Part shown: in pieces, positions 31,651-42,929 of the stretch
Numbering within the stretch: position 1 is the stretch's first letter
Layout: the number at the start of each line of letters is the position of its first letter
Assembly: GCA_029237695.1 (NCBI GenBank)
Contig: CM055277.1
Location: 40,520,242 to 40,584,241 of the forward strand
Origin: Conchocele bisecta
Taxonomy: Eukaryota; Mollusca; Bivalvia; Lucinida; Thyasiridae
Direction: 5' to 3'
DNA: 64,000 nucleotides
Made by a program: the position numbers and the translations under genes
Notes under the pieces: model-generated
What the model saw: only the letters and a program-made list of their open reading frames with translations
Databases searched by the model: none
What the model was told of the DNA's origin: nothing

Positions 31651-33379
31651 GCCAGTGTAGACAAAATGTAGATCGGCGAAGAAAAATGACCCACCCCAGA
31701 GAGGTTTACATGGTGTTGAATGGTCGGGAACCCCTATTTTGTAAAAACCCTTGAAGATACGCTTTGTAAGATGTTCCATTCAATCCGGCATACCCGAACA
31801 CATATGCAATTATATATTACAAGCCTATATAGTGATATGTGCTAAAGACGATCACAATCGAACTCAATAAAACCACTAGTCGGCGTTTACGATGTTAACG
31901 TTTTAATTTTAGATTTCTTTTCTACTAAGTCCCACTACTTAGCGTTTACAATGTAAACGTTTTATTTTTAGATTCTGATTTTATTTGCTTGATCTTGCAG
32001 AGCGTTTACGATGTAAACGTTTTATTTTTTTACATATTGCATTTGAAAAAAAGTATATGGCTCTGGTGGGGTGCCTGCGTGGTAGCCAACGGCTTTATCC
32101 ACAAAGCTACGGGATATATGTTGATATCATGTGGAGATAACACATATAATTATATATGTATAGTCGATTGTGCAAAAGCTTAACACATTTGGGTTATCTT
32201 TAATCAGCCCTTGGCTCTCCATTGTATTGTTGCTCTCCGAGCAATTAGCAAAGCGACATGTGCGCTCTGGAAAAGGGGGATGGGAGCCGCGGCGGCCCCA
32301 AAAGTGCTGGTGCATTTGGTCACCCACTCTCCGTCACCACCCCCCTCCCCCTGGTGCCATCGAATTCAAACTCAGCTTTGGTGTCGTTCAAGATCCCACA
32401 GATTATCACAGATGACCAGGTTAAAAGGGACGCCAAGAAGAAAGGAAAGCCCTTCTCCACGCTTTAATGCCATAAGCTGCGCTTATACGATTTCCTGCGT
32501 GAGCGGCAGTCCTTCGGACGATACCATACCCCCGGAATATAGGGCCAGAGACGCGGCTACAAATGTGGTCGCAATGCTGTCCTGTTGCCTCAATATACCC
32601 GAAACGGATTTTAATCAGCCGAATAGCCCACCATAGCATATATAGTAAACGCTTCCTGGTTAAGGATAGCTTAGCGGTATAACGAGTGTCTGCTAATATA
32701 TGGGAGTTTGAACAGTGCAATATCAGACCCTGGAAGGGAATAGAATTAATTGGTGTGGTGTGTTAAAACTAGTAGACGACATATGTAAGGAACTCGGCTG
32801 GTAATGTTATTTGATTGGTGATTATATCATAATCACCAGTGAACTTATTTGGATAAAAAAATTGTTAAACAATATTTCATTGGCGATTACGCCGTAACTT
32901 GAAAAAGAAACTTTATTCGTCGATAATTATGCTATAATCATAATCTGTCGGAACTTCGATTGGTGATTATAACATAATCTCCAGTGAATTGTTTACTTTG
33001 TATTATGCTATATCATACTCTGCTGTATCATACTCTGTCAGGCCTGTCTACACATATTTATTTGCATTATTTCCCTTTGAATTATGCTGCCTGCATATTA
33101 GATTGGAGATTATTCTATAATTACATGTGACATTATTTGGATACAAATAGGAGAATTATAACTGAGGCTGTGGAGAATATTTGATTTTTGATATTTTCTG
33201 ATATTTTCTAGCGATCCCTTTGGCCGGCCAGAGTGTGGGCCTTCCCTTGGGCTCGCCTTGGGCTTTCCATTGTATTGTTGATCTCCGAGTAATGCTATAA
33301 TTAGCAAGCGACATGGGAGTTCTGGGGCTGGTGAAATGTGGTGGGGGCCCGCCCGTAGGAGTGGGGCAGGCTCCAGGGG
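31651..33379. other. Right subterminal region of element 1
   Basis: No intact gene. It holds three palindromic units GCGTTTACGATGTAAACG at about 60-bp spacing (31882, 31941, 32001). A roughly 65-bp segment at 32207 (CTCTCCATTGTATTGTTGCT, then CTCCGAGCAAT and AAGCGACATG) recurs at 33252 in direct orientation. A short open stretch at 32360-32465 (VSFKIPQIITDDQVKRDAKK) might be a gene remnant but is not recognised. 32660-32735 is weakly tRNA-like. The remainder is AT-rich. Confidence 0.5.
31882..32030. repeat. Three palindromic iterons in element 1
   Basis: GCGTTTACGATG(T)TAACGTTTTA, GCGTTTACAATGTAAACGTTTTA-like and GCGTTTACGATGTAAACGTTTTA-like units start at 31882, 31941 and 32001. Each can form a CGTTTA/TAAACG stem and is followed by a T-rich tail. 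A fragment ACAATGTAAACGT also occurs at 47301 near the left end of element 2. Regular spacing near an element end suggests protein binding or replication sites; this is inference. Confidence 0.6.
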
Positions 33380-33415
33380 GTGAAGTGGTCCAAACCCAGC
33401 CTTGTTTATACTACT
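33380..33415 (-). repeat. Right terminal inverted repeat of element 1
   Basis: Reverse complement begins AGTAGTATAAACAAGGCTGG. It is followed by GGCCG, the copy of the 5-bp target duplication. Confidence 0.92.
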
Positions 33416-33420
33416 GGCCG

Positions 33421-33582
33421 TGCTGTACACAATTCTGAGCATTTTTATTGACCATGAGTGGTCATATGTGGTCACATGTGGAGGTGATACATGAATAAAC
33501 TACAGACTGACAGTTGAAATTTTACACCTACTCGAAATTTCAAACACGAAAAACGCAGCTTAAAACGGACATGCGCAAATTT
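33421..33582. other. Flank of element 1, no gene seen
   Basis: Short stretch with a GACCATGAGTGGTCATATGT local palindrome at about 33460. Nothing else. Confidence 0.5.
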
Positions 33583-33798
33583 GTTTCTATGTCATTCCCA
33601 CGACATAGCATCTCGTTACCACGACATAGCATCTCATTACCACGACATATCATCTCGTTACCACGATTTAAATATGTCGTTCCCACAAGATAGGATCTCG
33701 TTACCACGAGTTAGCTATGTCGTTCCCACGAGATAGCATCTCGTTACCATGACATAGCATCTCGTTCCCACGAGATATCATCTCGTTATCACGATTTG
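33583..33798. repeat. Array of about nine 22-bp units
   Basis: Units resemble CATCTCGTTACCACGACATAG with variants CGTTCCCACGAGATAG. The phrase GTTCCCACGA is shared with the foldback array at 3060-3300, suggesting related origins. Confidence 0.8.
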
Positions 33799-36700
33799 GG
33801 GCTTTACCTTGTTTTGAATAACATAGTTTTTTTACGATTGACTTTGCATGTACATGCCTTATCGTTTTGAAATACAACTGACGACAAACTGTCACCCTTG
33901 AGCGCTTGGAGAAAGTTGCATAAATTCAATAAAGCAATTAAAGAGCGTAAACTGGGTGTTTGGAATGTGTTCAATCACATTAACATTCTAGATTAGTCGA
34001 GACCCTTTCCAAATAACTTTATTTTTACTGTAATGAACATTAAACATTTTGCATGATAGCTCGTGGTTTCCAATAAAACAGGCGCGCAATTACGGGTGTT
34101 CTCTTCACGGTGTATTATTTGTAAGGAGTTGATTAAGGGTTTTCTCTCACAGCGAAACCCGTGCAAATAATTTGCAAGAGTGTAATAAACTGATATAATA
34201 TTTAAAATAGTACATTTGGTTATATACGTTGGATTATTCAGTTTATTTTGGAAAGTCTTCTGGACTTGCCATTCCACATCAGCATTCATACTGAAAATAT
34301 TCTGACACCAAATCCAAGATGGCTGCCAACTTATATAGTGGGGCGTTGGCAGGAATATGTAGTGTGGAACTTTACAGTAAACTTCAATGACTTCCTATTC
34401 TGAATAAATACAAGAGGTTTTCTTTCATACCATTGGTTCCAAAACCTTTACTGGTCAACATTTTTACTGCGAAATCACACGAAATGGCTAACCTGGCTAA
34501 TACAAATGACACATCTTATTTCCACCGTTCCATTAAAGTTATTCCAGTTTCTGGATAACATTACTTGCGCTAAATCAGTTTAACATGCATAGCAACTAAG
34601 GATTCCCACTGATATTATTACATTCTGACTGAATTTATTTTCTGCGAAAGGTAAATAATTTCCACAAAAGGACGGTATGTACATAGTGATGTACAACCTC
34701 TTGATATCACTTATCATTTGGTAAACTGCAAGTAATTGATAGAAATTCAAATTGTTATTGATTAGGTACAGCAAAATATATTTGTATATTTGTATATTTC
34801 AATGATAAGTCGGAATTCGACATCTGACACACATGTGCAGTTGATTTTATTACATAAAATTCAATATGGAGTGCATGCATATGATATGTTAAATTAATAA
34901 GCTATGAAATCGTACGTAAATTCTGAACAAAGAAATCAAATTTAATCACAACTAATACACATGGGAATGATATACATGTATATGACTTTATTTCCAGTTG
35001 TGCCACTACTAAATACTCTAACACGGTAACAATAACTGTTATAGTCATTGCAGACAGCAATACACATAATACACAACAATATACACAACATGACATCCTT
35101 CAAGGTACCATACGATGAATATAAGGAAAGCAGTAATCACGAAATTTACTATACTTATATGGCAATGCGGAACAACGTAACTGTCGTTCCTTGCGGCTAG
35201 AGTTGTTGTGTCATCATATCTTCTTCTTTTCTTATAGTCATATCTACAATATTAACTTTGATTTCATGTATACTGTGTATTTCGTTGTGATTAGTTTGTC
35301 TTTATCGTATGATATATTATTCGTTTTTGATTGCCTTGTATATTTCTGTCCTTTTGAAGCATGATGGCGAGCTAAGCAGGAGGTTTGATAAACAGGTTCA
35401 ACTATTCAAGTGGTCTGTTTTATGCACTGTCTTGTCCAACGTGGCATCCTTCTTGTCATGTCTCCGTGTACTGCACTTCATTGTGATTTCATTTTCCTGT
35501 TACTTTACTAGTAGTTCATTGGGGAATAGTTATCGTTGTGCTTGCTCTGCATTTGGTATATTGTTTATGTAGTGCATGCACTGTTGCTTTCGTTTTGGAT
35601 CGCGGAGTGCATGTTTGTGCCGAGTTGAAGGTCATGCGATCACCGATGTTAAATCAATTACAATTTCCAGACGATCGTAAATTAGCACTTACAAACAATT
35701 TAGTAGTACGAAGTTTAGTGAAACGGGCCCCAGGTTGTAAAATAGAGCACAATAAACATTAATTCACCATTACCGTACGTGTTAATTGACATTATTATAT
35801 TTGTTATATCAAACTTTAATTGCCACTTTGATATCAGGGGCTATATGCCTCATTTGCATATCAAAATAGCCTGATACTACCGCGCGTCTCTATTAGTAAA
35901 TTAATAACATATTGAGTGATTCTGTCCCGATAGCAGGCACTCGTAATTTTTACAACTGGTGGAATAGTTCCACAAGTATGCACTTATTTAAATCCTATAA
36001 AGAACATATTGTACCTAACAGATGTGAGAGGAACTTTAAGGACTTAGGTCATAGATAGATACACTTGACTTCAATGATAATTGCTTCATAAGAGTGATGT
36101 GATATATGAATATAACATATGTGAATATTGTCTTGTTACTGTATACTATATGGAACATTGAGTAGCCATCTCCGCCATCTTTGTATGTACAAGCCATCGT
36201 ACAGTTTCACTTCTTCGTGCGTTTGATGCATACAGCAAATAATATGACAGTAAACCAAATAAAATTTGGTGGAATACATAATGATTAATAGACAGATATG
36301 ACAACGGCAAGCTATAAATATTATGCCAGCAAACTATAGAAAAGACGAGATATCTGAGCATTTCTCCCATCAATCTGAAAATAAATTTTGATGTGCAAGC
36401 TTTTCAATCTGATGCACAGCCTATTGTCATGATTGTTAGTGAACACGTTACCCATATAGTTAAAGCCATACCTACTCACATAGTAGGTGCGTATACACCA
36501 GGGACAATGACGCAGGTAATGAGAATAGATCGGACGAGGGAAGAAATGACAATAAACATATGTATCCTTGATATAAGAAAAACTTGTAATACGTATCATA
36601 GGTTTATTCAGCAATAAGCCTACTGGCCCTTGAGCATACAATAAGCCTACTGGCCATTGATCAACAACATATTTATCACAAGACGACAAACAGTGGTGAA

Positions 36701-37720
36701 GTATGTATTGATTCACTAGTAAATACATGCATGTTCAACATGCGTGCCAAACTATAATGCATTTGCATTATACTTTGGCCCACGATGTGAATACCATGTA
36801 GTTACATTGGTAGTGATTGCCTTTGTTTCCTTACCGGCAGACTAAATGTGATCTTCGACTAATTTGACCATTGGAAACTGGTATGTATGTAATATATATC
36901 TGTTTCGTCCATGTAATGTGAGGTATAGATGCGCATGTAATAGTTTTGAGGAAAACATATTGGCGAACATTGAGAGTGAATAATATGACAAGAGACTAGT
37001 GTGTGATACAAAGTAAATGACGAGACGATAACTTTGTAATGCAAATTGAGTTACAAGACTAACACAATAGGGATGTTATGAGAGTATGATTAAATATTGA
37101 ATGTGTATATAATGTATATATGATTTGCTCACTTCCATGCCTCTTCTTTTCCCATCTTTCCTATTAACTGAAACTTTACTTGCTAGTTTTTCAGTATTGT
37201 GATAATATAAAGGGCTAGTAAATACAATTTTTGATATAAAGTTGTCACTATCTCTAGGTATCCCGGGTATAATGATGTATCGGTAACAATGGCTGATCTT
37301 ACAGTTGTGTGGTTGGCCATGTAAAACTGATACACTGTGAGATTTTCTGTGAATGCGGGTATTTATAATGGTGGTTCATGTTTTTAAAAACACAGGCAAA
37401 AACATGTCATTATCTTTTAATCAAACGATGATCATGTATAGAACGGGTCCTTAATAAACATACATTTAGGTAAAAAGCCAGTTGTGAACTCGCCAATATG
37501 TCTACATAAATGTCCCTTTACAGTGTATTTACTGTGCCATCTCAACAATTTAAAGTTTTAAAGAAATCTGCGGCACAATTTCTGAAATGGGGCACACAAG
37601 TACAGTTAGTATATGTTATATAGTTCACGTATTGCATTTTTAATAAATGAATTTCGTAGCGAGCGCTAGTTTATAAGTTATTTGTTTATTAAAAAGTAAA
37701 TATGTGAACTATAACTTACT
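33799..37720. other. Intron-like AT-rich DNA with MITE fragments
   Basis: No gene supported. 35640-35735 is a half copy of the GGGGCCGTTTCAC MITE, and 35780-36035 is an inverted relative of the element at 17937-20225 (ending ATCCTATAAAGAACATATTG TACCTAACAG-like, quoted in part). Open frames here are short and lack coding character. On the minus strand this would be intron of the host gene with exons at 38580 and 40410. Confidence 0.5.
35780..36035. mobile_element. Inverted relative of the AAAGGTACATG element
   Basis: Contains CCTCATTTGCATATCAAAAT, GGCACTCGTAATTTTTACAA and ACTGGTGGAATAGTTCC, matching in reverse complement the interior at 17960-18170. A further partial relative is at 3505-3590. 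Confidence 0.6.
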
Positions 37721-38365
37721 TACTGTTTACCCAGCCCAGTCGCGAAGCTCCGCCCCTAAACGTGATTTCGAATCGCTATACTAGTATATGATTGGCGGTG
37801 TGACACGAAGTGAGCGCATGTGAGGGCGGTAATATGCTTTGCGTCTAGTGAACTGATGACAACAAGGCGTAAAATCAGTTCTAAATATAGCGCTGAACAT
37901 TTAATGATTAATGTAATATGTATTGGCGAAAGCGTCGCAATATGCGATTAATTGCGACGAAATGTTGTTCTGTAGTTGGTCGAGAAGCTAGGGTAAACAA
38001 TACATTTATTAAAAATTCAATATGTGAACTAGAACTAACGTATCGTTTGTCACGCCCCATCGAGTGCATATGGTACGTTTGAACGGAGCACCGCACCATA
38101 CACGCTTTCAAATCTCGATACTAAATACGTGAGTGGTGGTTTTACAATGAATCATCAGGTACACGCGGTGACATGGTTCGCGTCACAGGAAATTACATCA
38201 ACAAGGCGGGAAATCTGTTTATACATGTATATATAACCTGGCGCGTATTGTGACTTTTAATGATTGATTTTAATAGATATTGACGAAAGCGTCGCAATAT
38301 GCGATTTATTGAAACGAAATTCTGTGTTTGTATTGGTCGAGAAACTAGGAAAAACAATAATTATC
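37721..38365. repeat. Two copies of a repeat with GACGAAAGCGTCGCAATATGCGATT
   Basis: The first copy runs to about 38000, the second to 38365. Each contains GCGTCGCAATATGCGATT and TTGGTCGAGAAACTAGG. A third copy is at 39690-39910. Not recognised as a known element. Confidence 0.65.
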
Positions 38366-38411
38366 ATTAATGTTACGCAAATCTCGCACACGGAACACTA
38401 TTTAATGGTTC

Positions 38412-38515
38412 TATTGGGTAAGGGGAATATTGTGGATTATCTCCCCTCGAAAACAATACCGCTGCGCCTCGGGAGATATTGTTTCCCCGGGAGATAATCC
38501 ACAATACTCCCAACA
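38412..38515. repeat. Compact palindrome of about 100 bp
   Basis: GGGGAATATTGTGGATTATC is mirrored by GATAATCCACAATACTCCC, and the inner GAAAACAATA by TATTGTTTC, leaving a short loop at about 38465. It looks like a foldback MITE with almost no loop. Confidence 0.8.
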
Positions 38516-38579
38516 AGACAGTCGCCTATTTATACAATCAGTCAGCGTGTATCCGATCAATATGTTATCTGATACATAC

Positions 38580-38672
38580 CCTTCGTGATGTTTTCTATCG
38601 CCCCGGACATTCCTGCGACTGTTAGATTTAAGCCACTTACATCTTCTTTCAATTTGGGCAGCATGGACATAT
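38580..38672 (-). CDS. Host-gene exon, 93 bp, heptad-like unit (copy 2)
   Basis: A 93-bp phase 1-1 exon on the minus strand. The acceptor TGTATTGTAG precedes 38672 and the donor G/GTATGT follows 38580. It encodes MSMLPKLKEDVSGLNLTVAG then MSGAIENITK: amphipathic, with an N-glycosylation sequon NLT and probably NIT. It is homologous in sequence, length and phase to the exon at 40410-40502, sharing the pattern D-(I/V)-x-x-(I/L)-N-(V/L)-T-(L/V)-A. Two tandem exons of one length imply a protein built of repeated 31-residue units, likely extracellular because of the sequons. The protein is not recognised. The TSP1 exon at 2691 is on the same strand and phase. Confidence 0.72.
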
Positions 38673-38867
38673 CTACAATACATGTGGCTGGAGAAATTGG
38701 GCTTGTTGGGCTGTGGCAATAAAGCTGCTTACTTTCAAACACAATATTCAAGTACATTTGTATTTTGTATTCACAAATATTGGCAAGCTTAGCGCATGCG
38801 ATGCTGTATATAGCGAAACTGCAAATGCGTATGAAGCGTATGAAGCCACGGGCAGGGGCGTCGAAAC

Positions 38868-39105
38868 AGGGGGCCGTTTCACCAAACTTCACACGTCTAA
38901 AACGTTCGTAAGTGCAGACATAGAATCGTCTGTAAATTTCAATTCATGTATGTACATTTATTGAGCATTTGCTGCATATGCAGCCTATGCTAAATAAATG
39001 CAAATCCACTAATTGTTTACAAGAAAACTTTGTTAATGTGAAATTTACAGACTATCATAATTTTGCACATTTTAGTCGTACGAGGTTTAGTGAAACGGCC
39101 CCCTG
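38868..39105. mobile_element. GGGGGCCGTTTCAC MITE, nearly whole copy
   Basis: Left GGGGGCCGTTTCACCAAACTT, right reverse complement GGGGGCCGTTTCACTAAACCT. About 240 bp, non-coding. Confidence 0.8.
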
Positions 39106-39254
39106 GTCCGGCAGGTCCGGCGACTGCCAAATGAATAATTTTGACATATTTGGAATTCATATGTAACATGTATAAAAAAACGGAATATAAATATTGTTTC
39201 TGCAATGTTTTCTAATTTCGTATCAAAAGTGTATGTTGTTACCATTTAGTTGAA

Positions 39255-39345
39255 CCGTCTCGGGAACGAATTGTTAATTCGAGGGAACGAATTGTTAAAT
39301 TGATGGAACGAATTGTTATTTCCTGGGAACGAATTAATAAAAGAA
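39255..39345. repeat. Partial array of the GGGAACGAATTGTTAA family
   Basis: Four direct units, all in the orientation of the right arm at 3155-3295, ending in AATTAATAAAAG. Confidence 0.8.
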
Positions 39346-39359
39346 AAATCGCTGTCCCC

Positions 39360-39670
39360 TGCAGCTGTAAATGTATAAGTGCACCTGTGAAAAATACAGC
39401 TGCACTTGTATTTTGTAACTGCACCTGTAAATGTATAGCTGCACCTGTAAAATATACAGCTGCACCTGTAAATGTATAGCTGCACCTGTAAAAAATACAG
39501 CTGCACCTGTACAAAATACATCTGATTGGAGCGGAATTTTGACCCAGGCAAATCAATATACAGGTGCACCTGCATATACAGCTACACCTGTATTTTTACA
39601 GGTGAAGCTGTATTTTTTAAAGCCGCACCTGTATATTTACAGGTGCACCTGTATATTTTTTTATATCTGC
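39360..39670. repeat. Cluster of TGCACCTGTAAA palindromic repeats
   Basis: About twelve units of AGCTGCACCTGTAAAATATAC type; the right part switches to the complementary form TACAGGTGCACCTGTATTTT. The whole cluster can fold back on itself. Confidence 0.8.
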
Positions 39671-39689
39671 ACCTGCAAATTTAGTTTTG

Positions 39690-39975
39690 ACCCCGTTCGT
39701 ACACCATATGTGTGGGCGGTAATATTCTTTGTGTCTCGTGAGCTGATGACACAAGGCGTAACATTAGTTATAAATATAGCGACTGAACAGTTAATTAAAA
39801 ATGTAATAGATATTAGACATAGACATATTAGAAAATACCGCAATATGCGATTAAATGAGATGAACTGCTGTTCTTTCATTGGTCGAGAAACTAGGGTAAA
39901 CAATAAGTAAAGATTAGTTTTGCACTTACAAACTTCTTCGTCTTACAATGTTTCGTGAAACGGTCCCCAGGTTTC
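39690..39975. repeat. Third GCAATATGCGATT repeat and half MITE
   Basis: 39690-39910 matches 37721-38000 (GTGGGCGGTAATATTCTTTG, then CAATATGCGATTAAATGAGA). 39900-39975 is a right half of the GGGGCCGTTTCAC MITE. Confidence 0.65.
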
Positions 39976-40192
39976 GGTAGTTCGGAATCAATTTCCAAAC
40001 TGGTAGTCACTCAGCTACTAAATTTCAGCCTATAATAAATTGCCATTATTTGACGGCATTTCATCAACTATTTTTTGAGGATGGTAACATTTTTATTATT
40101 TAGGAGTTAGTACAATGTGCGGATTAAATAAAGTGTAACAACAGCCCAACGTCCATTGGCGGATATCAGGCGGAACAGACAGAAGTCTACAA

Positions 40193-40390
40193 ACTGTATA
40201 TGTGGCTGTGACTGGAGAAATGGCACAGTCTGATCCGGATCTGCACTGTTCGCCATTCTGTCAATGAAACACCCGTCATGCTTCTAACAAGCAATACAGA
40301 TCGTTATCAGACTACAGGAGTTTGATATTTGATCAGCAGACACACTGGTCACAAATACAATAGCCCCGTTCCTCCAGTCACAGTCACAAT
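40193..40390. mobile_element. TGTGACTGGAGAAATGG MITE, copy 2
   Basis: Left GTGGCTGTGACTGGAGAAAT; right CGTTCCTCCAGTCACAGTCA. It lies about 20 bp from the 3' splice side of the exon at 40410-40502, inside the intron. Confidence 0.8.
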
Positions 40391-40409
40391 CACAAACAAT
40401 CATACATAC

Positions 40410-40502
40410 CTGCAGCTGCTTTGGCATCTATAGACGCCATCAGGTTGGCCAACGTCACATTGATGTGGCCGATATCTCCTGTCACGTGATTCATTCCCTC
40501 AA
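40410..40502 (-). CDS. Host-gene exon, 93 bp, heptad-like unit (copy 1)
   Basis: A 93-bp phase 1-1 exon on the minus strand. The acceptor TTCCATTGTAG precedes 40502 with a T-rich tract, and the donor G/GTATGT follows 40410. It encodes EGMNHVTGDIGHINVTLANL then MASIDAKAAA, with a sequon NVT. It is the homologue of the exon at 38580-38672, with identical length and phase. The intron between them is about 1.74 kb and filled with MITEs and repeats. Upstream exons should lie at higher coordinates but none was recognised before LINE B. Confidence 0.72.
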
Positions 40503-42189
40503 CTACAATGGAACCGTACAAAACAAACTAAATGTATCTCATTGGTCATCTATATAAGCAATTTCTAAGACGGAACTACATGTACATACAAACCACACTG
40601 GCATCTCTCTATATAAGCGTTTATCAACCAGCACAAAGCCGATGTGATCTGGATTCAGGGGAATGAGCGCAACATTGGTCCATGGGTACGTTATGTGATT
40701 AAAAACATAGGCATACGGCGTGTTTCGGTTTGTATCTGTATAACTGTATATATGAACAAGGCTTATAACGTTGGTCGCACACGACCTCGTATCGCAACAA
40801 ATTCCGCAATTTTATTAATGCTAATGTAAATATTTTGGCGGAATGTGCACTTGTTAATTTGAGAAGTACTGTTATCTTGCTGAAACAGTATAATTAGAAC
40901 ATAAATATGCAAAGAATATCGAATTACAACTGGTTTTCTTAGGTCGCACACGACCTCATATTATAACAAATGAAACAATGTGTTTAAGGCTCTAACGTCA
41001 GTATTGCAGTGGCAAGTTCATATGTTCATTTGATTTGATAATTATCCTGCAGAAATATATAGAATACATAGAAAATTACAATTTTAAACATGTTATTTTG
41101 TTACAATACGAGCTTCTGTCCGACCAGAAGCTGCATACCTTATAATAAAAAACAAAACAGATGGTGTTATTTAATCTCAAGGGAAGAAATCATTGTAATT
41201 AGGCCGTCAGCCAAAAATGGAAGCCCTCTGTGGGATATTTGCATACATATTTTTCTGAAACTACATTCAATTATGAGTGCTATGCCGTATGTCTGCGCTC
41301 TGTAACCCGCTGTATGAATGCTTGACACCATTTTGAAGTATACCACCATCGGATCACATTTTTCATTGAAAATAGACTGTTTTTTATCATTAGAAACTTC
41401 TGATATGACAGTTTTGTATGTTTTCTGGCGTGTTCTAACTATAAAATGGTATAATGTTCAATTAAATAATATCTGCTAATTCAGATGAAGAATTGTGCTC
41501 GTTTTGTTACCACACCCATTGAATTTCAATGGCAAAACACCTACCTTAATAATTCCATAAAAGTGTGGTACTTTTGTATTTCCTTCGTGTTAATGGTACA
41601 TAGTAGTGTTCATTATACATGTTAATTGCATATATGCCGATTATCTGATGTCTGCAGTCTATGATACAATGTTAAGAACAAAGTATTTTTCACCATTCCC
41701 CACACACACATTTTACAATGAGAATTTTACATGTAATGAATTTTATTTATGGTATGCACTGTCACTTACTTCTACATTGTTTAAATGCATATGCAACTAC
41801 TTAGGCACTACTGATAGCCATCCGTGCGCACTTCAGATATAGTGTGTCCTAGTGTTCGTCCGTCTGTCCGTCCGCTTCGCATTTACTTAGTGGTGGTAAC
41901 AACTACTCTATATGTCTCATTACGCAAATATCTCTCGGTTTCGGTGTCTATTAATTGTATCAATGGTAATTGTACTTAAAATGTTTTCAATATATAGTGA
42001 ATGCCCATATTCTGATTACATAATGTCTACAGCAGATGATGCAATGTTAAAGCAAAGTAGTTTTAACTATATATTCCCCACCCACTGAATTTACAATGAC
42101 CATTTTACATGTAATCATTTTTCTTACTTTATACGCTGCCATATACTTATGAAAGGTTCACATGAAAGTGTAGCTACTAACACCTGCAT
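40503..42189. other. No gene seen; local duplications
   Basis: GGTCGCACACGACCTC occurs twice (40774, 40943) as a short palindrome. A stretch of about 150 bp at 41630-41780 (GATTATCTGATGTCTGCAGT, then ACAATGAGAATTTTACATGT) recurs imperfectly at 41990-42140. No coding signal. Confidence 0.5.
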
Positions 42190-42430
42190 ATGAGGCTGTG
42201 ACTGGAGAAATGGGTCTTATGGATTTTGTGACCAGTGTAGATCCAGATCAGCCTGTGTATCTGCACAGTCTAATCAGGATCTGCATTGTTCGCCATTCCA
42301 TCAGTGAAACACATATCATGCTTCTAACAAGTATAATATCGTTATCCGGGTACAGGAGTTTGCTATTTGATCAGGAGCCACACTGGTCGCAAATCCCATA
42401 AGTCCCATTTCTTCAGTCACAGCCACATAT
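42190..42430. mobile_element. TGTGACTGGAGAAATGGG MITE, copy 3
   Basis: Left GAGGCTGTGACTGGAGAAATGGG shortened here to its core, right CCCATTTCTTCAGTCACAGC. The inside has GATCCAGATCAGCCTGTGTA and similar short inverted motifs. Confidence 0.85.
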
Positions 42431-42929
42431 TAGTTATTCAGACACATTTCAGATACAGAATGACTGTCTGTTCGTCTCTATATGTCCATTTCATATGTAT
42501 GCAACCATGACAATTACTATGTTTACTATGTTGTGTATTCCAACATGAACGCCTCTGATACATATAGTTATTACTGTCAGCTGTTGACAGGCTTTTAAAT
42601 GCCATTAAGTAAAATAATTAAATAGATATAATTATTACTGTCAATAGTATAGGTCGTAGGTACTAATTTGCAAATTATTTATAGAAAATATACCTTTTCT
42701 ACCGTGCTGAATGGATGATTTGTAGCACATATTATTCTATGTATGACACAGTAAATACAATACAGAACATTAAGATAGCTGTAAATAATACGAGCAAGCT
42801 AAGCTGGAGTAAAACAGGACACATACATTGTTATACACTTTCAAGATGACAGCCAGTAAGTAAATGAGTTTTTATGTGACATAAAAATAAAATTAGTAGA
42901 ACCGATGAAACTGAGATATACCCCGGTTC
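42431..42929. other. No gene seen
   Basis: AT-rich DNA between a MITE and the truncated start of LINE B. Nothing recognisable. Confidence 0.5.

Larger units (their letters stand above)
23405..33415. mobile_element. Polinton/Maverick element 1 (decayed, about 10.0 kb)
   Basis: Bounded by 36-bp terminal inverted repeats, 23405-23440 and 33380-33415, beginning AGTAGTATAAACAAGGCT and differing at one base. The flanks carry a 5-bp duplication GGCCG (23400-23404 and 33416-33420). Inside, in order: polymerase B (+), integrase, five small genes, packaging ATPase and capsid protein (all -), then structural, fibre and membrane genes (+). This is the same order as element 2, with an internal deletion near 30635. 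All genes are broken. GC content is higher than in its surroundings. Confidence 0.9.

Noticed and set aside
32660..32735. tRNA-like stretch in element 1
   Set aside because: An A-box-like TAGCTTAGCGGTA is present, but the B box is poor and no cloverleaf is convincing.
35309..35762. Possible membrane protein gene of 87 and 74 codons
   Set aside because: Hydrophobic only because of AT-rich composition; no splice signals or repeats of the pattern, and the second frame overlaps a MITE end.
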